In this document: positions 58,005 to 64,000 of the stretch, piece after piece
Layout of the letters: every line of letters begins with the position of its first letter
Numbering within the stretch: the first letter of the stretch is position 1
From: Actinomadura rudentiformis
GTDB taxonomy: Bacteria > Actinomycetota > Actinomycetes > Streptosporangiales > Streptosporangiaceae
Direction: 5' to 3'
Assembly (NCBI RefSeq): GCF_008923185.1
Contig: NZ_WBMT01000022.1
Span: 124,001 to 188,000 of the forward strand
DNA length: 64,000 nucleotides
Notes under the pieces: generated by a model
What the model was told of the DNA's origin: nothing
Seen by the model: only the letters and a program-made list of their open reading frames with translations
The model's database searches: none
Translations under genes and position numbers: made by a program

Positions 58005-59975
58005 TCAGAACCGCAGCCAGCCTTGGTCGTCCAGCGTCGTGACGCTGGTCGCGCGGGCACCCTCGGACGAGATCGTCCACAGCGTGTCGCCCACGACCAG
58101 CGAACGCTGGATCTGGACGGGCACCTCGTAGCCCGCATCCGGATGGCTCACCGTGCCGGCCTTGTCGATGCCCTGGGCGCCGACCTTCAGCACCAGCGCC
58201 TCGCCGCCTCCCGTGGTGTGGCGTGACACCGGGATCACCGTCAGGCCGGACTTCGCCCAGTAGAGGAACGCGTGCGGGTCGAACTCGGTCGCCGAGCTCG
58301 ACTCGGGCAGCCGGAACGTGTCCACCCGCTTCGGAGCGCCGGCGACGTCGAACAACGACACCTGCGTGCCGAGCGTCCGCCCCTTGGTGTCGGCGTCCTG
58401 ACCGACGCCGAGCAGCTTGCCGTCGGCGGTCGGATGCAGGTAGGCGGAATACCCGGTGATCTTGAGCTCGCCGGTGGACCGCGGCTTGGCCGGATCGCTC
58501 AGATCCAGCACGTACAGCGGATCGACCTGGCGGAACGTCACCACGTAACCCTTGGGCCCGATGAACCGTACCGAGTAGATCCGTTCGCCTTTGCCGAGCC
58601 CGCCGATCTCACCGACCGTCGTGAGCTTGGCTCCCTGCTGCGCGAGCACCCGTACGGTGCTCTCCGAGCGTGGCGCCGCCGTCGATCTCGTCGGCGAATC
58701 CGGGGAATTCGGCGAATCCGGGGAGTCCGGGGCACCCGGTGGCGTCATCGGCATGGTCGTCGTCGCGACTCGCAGGTGACCCGCGTGCTCCGACAGCGAG
58801 TACTGGTTGAGCAGGTCGCCCTGGACAGAGCCGGACGCCACATACCTCGGCCGCCCCTGCCCGCGTACGTCGAACTTGTGGATGTCGGTGCGCTGCTCGA
58901 CCGGCTTCGGCGTCATCCGGCCCCACGCGACGGCCTGCGGCGGCGTCCCGGTGACATAGAGGCTCGCGCCCGTCCCATAGACGGTCTGCCCGTCGGCCAC
59001 CACGCCCGCCGGATCCGGATCGCCGAGCCCCTTGGCGAGATCAACGCTCAGCACGCTGAGCATCGTCGTGCCCGTGTACGAAGCGGGCCTGCTGACCTGG
59101 TCGCACGGCATCGTGTACGACGTGGCGTCCGCCCCGTTCCGTACCTCGAACTTGGGCAGCCACGCGCTGAGCGGAGCCTGCCGCACCAGTTGCCGGTTGC
59201 GCTCGACCGCCTTCTGCTCCGGCTGGCCCTGGTGGGGATCCACCGGGAAGTCGATCCGGGGGCGCGACGTCACCACGATCCGCGCCACCGACCCGGTCTG
59301 CCGGGCGTCCACGAACTCGGTCTCCGACGTCATCGACCCCATGACCTTCGGAGTCCCCGCCAGGTCGACCAGTGTGAGCCGGGTCTGCGACCGCATCGGC
59401 ACGGGCTTGGCCATCCCCGGCCGCTCCGTGGCGTCGATCCCCCGGGGGGACTGGCGGGTCATCACCAGAACGCGGTCGCCGCTCATCAGCAACTGCGAGT
59501 CACCGCCGCCCGGATACATCCCCGGCCCCCGCACCGGCAGGTCGAGCCGATGCGCGACCTTCCGGGTGACCGGATCGATGACCTGCAGCTTGTTGCGCGA
59601 GATCGTCACGATCCGGCGCCCATCGGTCTTGACCAGGTCGGGCTCGTCCGCCCCCGCCTCGTGCACGTTCGTGCGGGAATGCTCCTGTGGCACCGCCTTG
59701 CTCGCCTGCCCGTTGGCCGACTCCGGCGCCGGCATCGCCCCGTCCGGCACCTTCTCCAGCAGCGCGGGCCCGTCCAGCCCCCACGGAGTGACCCGCTTCG
59801 CCGTCTCCGTCCGCAGCCCGTTCAGCAGGTCATCGCAGCTGTCATAGGCGACCAACCGCATGGGCGGCGCGTCGACCGCCGCCGTACCCTTCGCGGAGCC
59901 GTCACCCCCGGAGCAGCCGGCCAACAGGAGCACGGACGCCACGGGCAGCGCGGGGACATATGCACGGGCTCGCAT
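58005..59975 (-). CDS. Secreted beta-propeller lipoprotein
   Basis: 656 residues. A signal peptide with lipobox (VLLLAGCSGG) gives an extracellular lipoprotein. The body matches the family of secreted proteins with a C-terminal beta-propeller distantly like WD40 (Beta_propel): TNVHEAGADEPDLVKTDGRRIVTI near residue 110, then repeated strands such as DPLYVLDLSDPAKPRSTGELKITGYSAYLHP. A SPDSPNSPDSP micro-repeat forms a linker. Function unknown. Monocistronic. Confidence 0.85.
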   Translation of the reverse strand: MRARAYVPALPVASVLLLAGCSGGDGSAKGTAAVDAPPMRLVAYDSCDDLLNGLRTETAKRVTPWGLDGPALLEKVPDGAMPAPESANGQASKAVPQEHSRTNVHEAGADEPDLVKTDGRRIVTISRNKLQVIDPVTRKVAHRLDLPVRGPGMYPGGGDSQLLMSGDRVLVMTRQSPRGIDATERPGMAKPVPMRSQTRLTLVDLAGTPKVMGSMTSETEFVDARQTGSVARIVVTSRPRIDFPVDPHQGQPEQKAVERNRQLVRQAPLSAWLPKFEVRNGADATSYTMPCDQVSRPASYTGTTMLSVLSVDLAKGLGDPDPAGVVADGQTVYGTGASLYVTGTPPQAVAWGRMTPKPVEQRTDIHKFDVRGQGRPRYVASGSVQGDLLNQYSLSEHAGHLRVATTTMPMTPPGAPDSPDSPNSPDSPTRSTAAPRSESTVRVLAQQGAKLTTVGEIGGLGKGERIYSVRFIGPKGYVVTFRQVDPLYVLDLSDPAKPRSTGELKITGYSAYLHPTADGKLLGVGQDADTKGRTLGTQVSLFDVAGAPKRVDTFRLPESSSATEFDPHAFLYWAKSGLTVIPVSRHTTGGGEALVLKVGAQGIDKAGTVSHPDAGYEVPVQIQRSLVVGDTLWTISSEGARATSVTTLDDQGWLRF

Positions 59976-60144
59976 GGCACTTAGACGCTGACTCTGACCC
60001 CCAGGTTCCCGCCCAAACCAAAATTTTTTCGGACCAGTGGAGGCGGGGATTGTCTTACGGGGGCGTAAGGGGGCGGAAATGGGTCTGAAACAGGGGCATC
60101 GGCAGGATCATCCCTGTCAATGATCTCGGTGAGGAGGGGTTCGC

Positions 60145-60729
60145 GTGGGGCTTTCGCTGGCGGTGCCCGGGCACGATCGGTGGCACCCGGAGATTCCGGG
60201 GGTGGCGGAGGTGATCACCGGCGGATCGGTACGGCTGGAGTGTGAGGGGCGGGGATTCGACGGGGAGCCCGTGTTGTGCGGGCCGCTCGTGGTCGTGGGG
60301 GCCGAACCCGGTGACGTGATCGTGGTGGACGTGCTGGCGGTCGGGCGGGCCGACGGCATCTACTCGCCGGGCGGGCATCCGGGCGTCATCGGGTGTGCGC
60401 CGGCGGAAGGACGGCCGGGGGACGGCGGCGGGTTGCTCGGGCGGGTCACACCGATGGACTCGGAGTACGCGCGGATCGCGGGTGAGGCCGTCACGAGCCT
60501 TGCGCGGGGGAGGGAGATCGGGGGCTGCTCGATCGCTCGGTTGACGGCGGGGTCGCGGATCCTGCTGCCGGTGCATGTCCGGGGAGTGAAGCTGTCGGTG
60601 GGCGACCTGCACTTCGGGACGTGCGGGGAGGCCGTTCCAGGGTGGATCGACCTCAGGGTGAACCTCACGAGGCAAGGGGTGGAGAGGTTCAGGGTGACAG
60701 GGCCGATGTTGATGCCCGATCCCGGCTGA
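60145..60729 (+). CDS. Short acetamidase/formamidase-like protein
   Basis: 194 residues from a GTG with GAGGAGGGG upstream. GPLVVVGAEPGDVIVVDVLAV and GGCSIARLTAGSRILLPVHVRGVKLSVGDLHF match FmdA/AmdA amidohydrolases, but family members usually have 300-410 residues. Much of the N-terminal and middle region is missing, and the frame stops soon after the GDLHF segment. It is a minimal or degenerate homologue; activity is doubtful. It may be a remnant under decay, although the frame is intact. Confidence 0.7.
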   Translation: MGLSLAVPGHDRWHPEIPGVAEVITGGSVRLECEGRGFDGEPVLCGPLVVVGAEPGDVIVVDVLAVGRADGIYSPGGHPGVIGCAPAEGRPGDGGGLLGRVTPMDSEYARIAGEAVTSLARGREIGGCSIARLTAGSRILLPVHVRGVKLSVGDLHFGTCGEAVPGWIDLRVNLTRQGVERFRVTGPMLMPDPG

Positions 60730-60808
60730 CCAGCGGGTCTGACAAGCGCGGCTTACCCATGGTGGAGAGGGTGGCGGAAGCGCGTTGAATGTCGCTTAAG
60801 GTGTCTAA

Positions 60809-61273
60809 ATGATTGTTCGCCCGGCCACCGTCGATGACATCCCGGAGCTGACGCGCCTGCGTGAGCTGTTGTTCCGTCGGCTGGCCGATTCGGACAACCC
60901 GGCGCCCGCCTGGGAGTGGCGCGAGCAGTTCGCCATGGACATGAAGGAGCGGCTCGGCGGGAGAGAGCTCGGCGTCTTCGTGGTGGACGGCGACGACGGT
61001 GATCTGGCGGCGTGCGGGATCGGAGTCGTGCAATACCGGCTGCCCACTCCGTACCAGGCCAACGCGCTCGCGGGATACGTGCTGGGGATGGTGACCGACC
61101 CCGCCTACCGGGGGCAGGGCTACGCGCGCCTGGTGATGAAGGAACTCCTCACCTGGTTCGAGGAGAACGACGTGGCCCGGGTCGAATTGCACGCGACACC
61201 GGAGGCCGCGCCGTTGTACCGGTCTATGGGTTTCCGGGATCATCAGATCGCGCTGACCTGGCACGCTCCTTAG
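60809..61273 (+). CDS. GNAT family N-acetyltransferase
   Basis: 154 residues. MIVRPATVDDIPELTRLRELLF begins the fold. YVLGMVTDPAYRGQGYARLVMKELLTWF contains the acetyl-CoA loop and RVELHATPEAAPLYRSMGF the final strand and helix. The acceptor is unknown. Its 3' end overlaps the convergent CMD-like gene by 50 bases. Confidence 0.88.
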   Translation: MIVRPATVDDIPELTRLRELLFRRLADSDNPAPAWEWREQFAMDMKERLGGRELGVFVVDGDDGDLAACGIGVVQYRLPTPYQANALAGYVLGMVTDPAYRGQGYARLVMKELLTWFEENDVARVELHATPEAAPLYRSMGFRDHQIALTWHAP

Positions 61274-61640
61274 CGATCAATCCGTCCACCTGGACGCTGA
61301 GTTTCGAGCCGAGCGGCCAGCCGATGTAGTGCGTCAGGAAAATGGCGATCTCGCGGAGTTCGGCGGGGGACAGTTCGTCGTTCTGGAGAGCGGCGGGAAT
61401 CTGGATGTCGAGGACGTCGTTGAGGCCCTGACCCGCGAGCATGCCGATGAGGAGCAGCCGCCGGTCGCGCATGGACAGCCCGGGCCGCGTCCAGATCTCG
61501 CCGAAGAGATGGTCCACGGTGATGCCGAAGAAGTCGCCGGGGGCGTCGCCGATCTCCCACCCGTACACCTGGCGCATCATGTCCAGGCCGCGTGCGCGCC
61601 GTTCATCCCTGTCATTCAGTCGTTCGTCCCTGTCATTCAT
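61224..61640 (-). CDS. Carboxymuconolactone decarboxylase-like protein
   Basis: 138 residues. FGEIWTRPGLSMRDRRLLLIGMLAGQGLNDVLDIQIPAALQNDELSPAELREIAIFLTHYIGWP is the CMD helical core (AhpD-like), though the usual CxxC pair is absent. The N-terminus holds a duplicated MNDRDER unit (21-bp repeat, 61601-61639). It overlaps the upstream dehydrogenase by eight bases and is last in the catabolic operon. Ring-cleavage or lactone chemistry is the family norm; here the substrate is unknown. Confidence 0.82.
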   Translation of the reverse strand: MNDRDERLNDRDERRARGLDMMRQVYGWEIGDAPGDFFGITVDHLFGEIWTRPGLSMRDRRLLLIGMLAGQGLNDVLDIQIPAALQNDELSPAELREIAIFLTHYIGWPLGSKLSVQVDGLIAKERARSARSDDPGNP

Positions 61641-62472
61641 CGGCGGGGTCCTCCAGGCCGAGGCCAGCGGCGAAGCGGGTGAGGGCCAGGCGGGCGAGCG
61701 GCGTGTCGACGCCGAGTTCGTCCGCGAGTTCGAGGGCGAGGGTGAGGTCCTTCTCGCCCAGGGAACGGACGTGGCAGAGGATGTCGTACAGCTCGTCGTC
61801 GGGCGACAGGGGCGCCGTCGTCGCACGCAGCATGATCGAGCCGGCGCCCCCCGTGATGGCGTCGGAGTGGCGGACGACGCGGGCGAGCTTGCGGAGCGAG
61901 ACGCCGGAGGCCTCGGCCAGGCGCTGGGCCTCGGCCGCGGCGGTGAAGGCCACGAAGTGGAGCAGGTTGCGGGCCAGCTTGGTGCGGGTGCCCGCGCCGA
62001 CAGGGCCCATGTGGAGGATCAGGTCGGCCCAGGACTCGAAGGGCTCCTTGCAGCGGGCGAACGCCTCGGGTGTGCCGCCGACCATGACGGCCAGGGTGCC
62101 GGCGTTCGCGCCCATGAAGCCGCCGCTGACGGGCGCGTCGACGACCTCGATGCCGTACGAGAGGGCGCGGTGAGCCAGGTCCTCGGCCGTCCGGGCGCGG
62201 ATGGTGGAGTGGATCGCCAGGACGGTGCCGGGGCGCGCGGACGCCAGGATCTCCGCCGCGACCTCGTTGACCTGGTCGTCGTCGCGGACCATGACCGAGA
62301 CGACGTCGGCGGCCCGGGCGACCTCGGAGACGCTGGACGCCGCCTTCGCACCCTTGTCGACGAGGGGGCGGAGGGCCTCGGCGCGGGTGTCGTAGACGAT
62401 GAGGCCCTGGTCCGCGAGGTGCGCGGCCATCGGCGCGCCCATCTGGCCGAGGCCGATGAAGCCGTACATCAT
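61633..62472 (-). CDS. 3-hydroxyisobutyrate dehydrogenase-like NAD(P) oxidoreductase
   Basis: 279 residues. YGFIGLGQMGAPMAAHLADQG binds NAD(P); VVDAPVSGGFMGANAGTLAVMVGG is the substrate loop; the catalytic lysine is in GAGTRTKLARNLLHF. Belongs to the beta-hydroxyacid dehydrogenase superfamily. The start overlaps the SDR stop by ATGA. Probably oxidises a 3-hydroxy acid in the same catabolic route. Confidence 0.9.
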   Translation of the reverse strand: MMYGFIGLGQMGAPMAAHLADQGLIVYDTRAEALRPLVDKGAKAASSVSEVARAADVVSVMVRDDDQVNEVAAEILASARPGTVLAIHSTIRARTAEDLAHRALSYGIEVVDAPVSGGFMGANAGTLAVMVGGTPEAFARCKEPFESWADLILHMGPVGAGTRTKLARNLLHFVAFTAAAEAQRLAEASGVSLRKLARVVRHSDAITGGAGSIMLRATTAPLSPDDELYDILCHVRSLGEKDLTLALELADELGVDTPLARLALTRFAAGLGLEDPADE

Positions 62473-63203
62473 GAACGGAACACCTCGCCGCCGTCGACGT
62501 TGAAGATCTGTCCGGTGATCCAAGCCGCGTCGGACGACAGCAGGAAGAGGCACATGCCGACGAGGTCCTCCGGCGTGCCCATACGTTTGAGCGCCATCTT
62601 GTCCCGCACGATCTTCTGGGACATGTTGCCGGGTACGACGGTGCGGTTGGCCTCGGTGTCGATGGGACCGGGCGCGATCGCGTTGACGCGGATGTTCATG
62701 CTGCCCAGCTCGTGGGCGAGCTGCTGGGTGAGGCCGTTCACGCCGACCTTGGCCAGGCCGTAGAAGCCGGAGTACTGCCAGGCCGCCGTGGACGACTGGT
62801 TGACGATCGCGCCGCCGCCGCGTTCCTGCATGGAGGGGTGGCAGGCGCGGGCGCAGAGGAGCGCGCCGTCCATGTTCACCGCCATGAACTTCTTGTAGTA
62901 GTCCCAGTCGACGGTGAACAGGAAGTCCAGCTTCATGGTGCCGAAGATGGCGGCGTTGTTGACCAGGTGGTCGATGCCGCCGAAGCGTTCCGTGGCGGCG
63001 TCGGCCATCGCCTGGACGGACTCGGGGTCGGAAACGTCCGTGCGCACGTACAGCCCCTTGATGTCGTCGGCGACCTCCTGGCCGCGTTCGCTCAGGTCGG
63101 CGACCACCACCGAGGCGCCCTCGGCGGCGAGCGCCCGCGCGTACGCCTCGCCGATGCCACCCGCCGCGCCCGTGACGACCGCGACTTTGCCCTCGAACCT
63201 CAT
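62469..63203 (-). CDS. Short-chain dehydrogenase/reductase
   Basis: 244 residues; AAGGAG precedes the ATG. TGAAGGIGEAYARAL is the cofactor loop, VNNAAIFG follows, the catalytic Ser is in NQSSTAAWQ, and Tyr/Lys are in YSGFYGLAKVG (YxxxK). VADLSERG indicates NAD(H) preference. It overlaps both neighbours by ATGA, in an ALDH-SDR-HIBADH-CMD operon that resembles actinobacterial catabolic clusters. Confidence 0.92.
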   Translation of the reverse strand: MRFEGKVAVVTGAAGGIGEAYARALAAEGASVVVADLSERGQEVADDIKGLYVRTDVSDPESVQAMADAATERFGGIDHLVNNAAIFGTMKLDFLFTVDWDYYKKFMAVNMDGALLCARACHPSMQERGGGAIVNQSSTAAWQYSGFYGLAKVGVNGLTQQLAHELGSMNIRVNAIAPGPIDTEANRTVVPGNMSQKIVRDKMALKRMGTPEDLVGMCLFLLSSDAAWITGQIFNVDGGEVFRS

Positions 63204-64000
63204 GCGACTCCTTCAGAGATGGCCTTGGTCTCCAAGTACTCCTCGAACCCGGCCACGCCCATCTCCCGGCCGATGCCCGACTGCTTGTATCCGCCGAACG
63301 GCACGTCCGCCGCGTACCAGACACCGCCGTTCACGCTGACCGTGCCGGTGCGCAGGCGCGCGGCGACGGCACGCGCGCGTTCCAGGTCGGTGCCGTGCAC
63401 CGCGCCCGACAGCCCGTACGGCGAGTCGTTCGCGATCCGCACCGCGTCGTCGTCGCCGTCGTGCGGCAGGATCACCAGCACCGGCCCGAAGATCTCCTCA
63501 CGGGCCGCGCGGCTTTCGTTCGTGAGCCCGGTGATGAGCGTCGGCTCGATCCAGAAGCCGCGGTCACGGTCCGCCGGACGTCCGCCGCCGCAGGCGAACG
63601 AACCACCGTCCTTGATCGCGAGCTCGAGGTGGCTCTCGACGCGCTCGCGCTGCCGGGCCGAGATGACAGGGCCACAAAGCGTCTTGTCGTCTTTCGGGTC
63701 GCCCACGCCGATTCGCCGCAGCGACTTGGCGGTGATCTCCACCGCCTGGTCGTACGCGGCGCGCGGCACCAACAAGCGCGTGGTGATGGCGCAGCCCTGC
63801 CCGGCATGAGTGGCGACGCTGAACGCGGCGTACGAGCAGGCGGCGCGCAGGTCGGCGTCGTCGAGCACGATGAACGCCGACTTGCCGCCGAGCTCCAGGA
63901 AGACCTTCGTCAGCGACTGCGCCGCGGTGGTCATGACAGCACGCCCAGTCGCGGTGGAGCCGGTGAACGACACCAGGTCGACGCGCGGATCACCCGCGAG
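63200..64000 (-). CDS. Aldehyde dehydrogenase, partial (N-terminus beyond window)
   Basis: The C-terminal 266 residues are visible. LVSFTGSTATGRAV binds NAD, FLELGGKSAFIVLDDADL carries the general-base Glu, the nucleophile is the Cys in THAGQGCAITTRLLVP, and EEIFGPVLVILPH follows. It oxidises an aldehyde to an acid. Its stop overlaps the SDR start by ATGA; the start lies right of the window. Confidence 0.93.
   Translation of the reverse strand, partial: LAGDPRVDLVSFTGSTATGRAVMTTAAQSLTKVFLELGGKSAFIVLDDADLRAACSYAAFSVATHAGQGCAITTRLLVPRAAYDQAVEITAKSLRRIGVGDPKDDKTLCGPVISARQRERVESHLELAIKDGGSFACGGGRPADRDRGFWIEPTLITGLTNESRAAREEIFGPVLVILPHDGDDDAVRIANDSPYGLSGAVHGTDLERARAVAARLRTGTVSVNGGVWYAADVPFGGYKQSGIGREMGVAGFEEYLETKAISEGVA

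Overview
The window is very GC-rich, with dense GTG/ATG-started genes, many 4-base ATGA/GTGA overlaps and several apparently leaderless starts. Gene content (NdgR-leuCD, CimA, FbiD/CofC, an MhuD-like heme oxygenase, a short HU, PucR regulators) points to a filamentous actinobacterium. A Streptosporangiales- or Thermomonosporaceae-like host is my inference; no rRNA or other taxonomic marker is present.

Layout. 1-6,600: a sugar ABC transporter with a ROK kinase (cut by the window edge) diverges from a ROK repressor, followed by a FhuF-like iron reductase and a cobalt transporter cbtBA under a cobalamin riboswitch. 6,600-11,200: leuB, ilvE and a citramalate synthase preceded by a branched-chain-amino-acid leader-peptide attenuator. 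11,200-22,100: an MhuD-like enzyme, a membrane cNMP-binding/cyclase-like protein, a tail-anchored acetyltransferase, a GntR regulator, small actinobacterial proteins, an FAH-family hydrolase, DUF2461 and tRNA-Gln/tRNA-Glu. 22,100-28,550: PucR and AraC regulators, then an antiporter, a class III aminotransferase and an alcohol dehydrogenase.

28,921-40,011 is the centrepiece. Thirteen tightly packed co-directional genes encode a fatty-acyl-AMP ligase, a hotdog thioesterase, an R2-like diiron protein, two carrier proteins, a transglutaminase-like protein with an intact Cys-His-Asp triad, an AurF-like diiron N-oxygenase, a seryl-tRNA-synthetase-like amino acid:carrier-protein ligase, two methyltransferases, a flavin-dependent halogenase-like enzyme, a ferredoxin and an SGNH hydrolase. 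There is no PKS or NRPS. I infer a thiotemplated but NRPS-independent natural-product pathway that joins an activated acyl chain to an aminoacyl unit and then N-oxidises, halogenates and/or methylates it. An orphan plus-strand intrinsic terminator in the leader suggests attenuation.

40,133-49,400: thiolase, MOSC, TetR, MFS exporter, an EspR-like regulator with a membrane partner, an alternative-oxidase-like diiron protein, NUDIX and MerR. 49,000-58,000: ndgR diverging from leuCD, then HU, a cold-shock-like protein, cofC/fbiD, plsC, gpsA, a PLP-fold protein that has lost its catalytic lysine, and ddl. 58,000-64,000: a beta-propeller lipoprotein, a minimal acetamidase-like protein, a GNAT, and a catabolic operon (ALDH cut by the edge, SDR, 3-hydroxyisobutyrate-dehydrogenase-like, CMD-like).

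A recurring regulatory theme is a dyad TCTC-N7-GAGA upstream of leuB, upstream of the cimA leader and inside the ndgR promoter. I read it as the NdgR operator, linking scattered leucine/isoleucine genes more than 40 kb apart.
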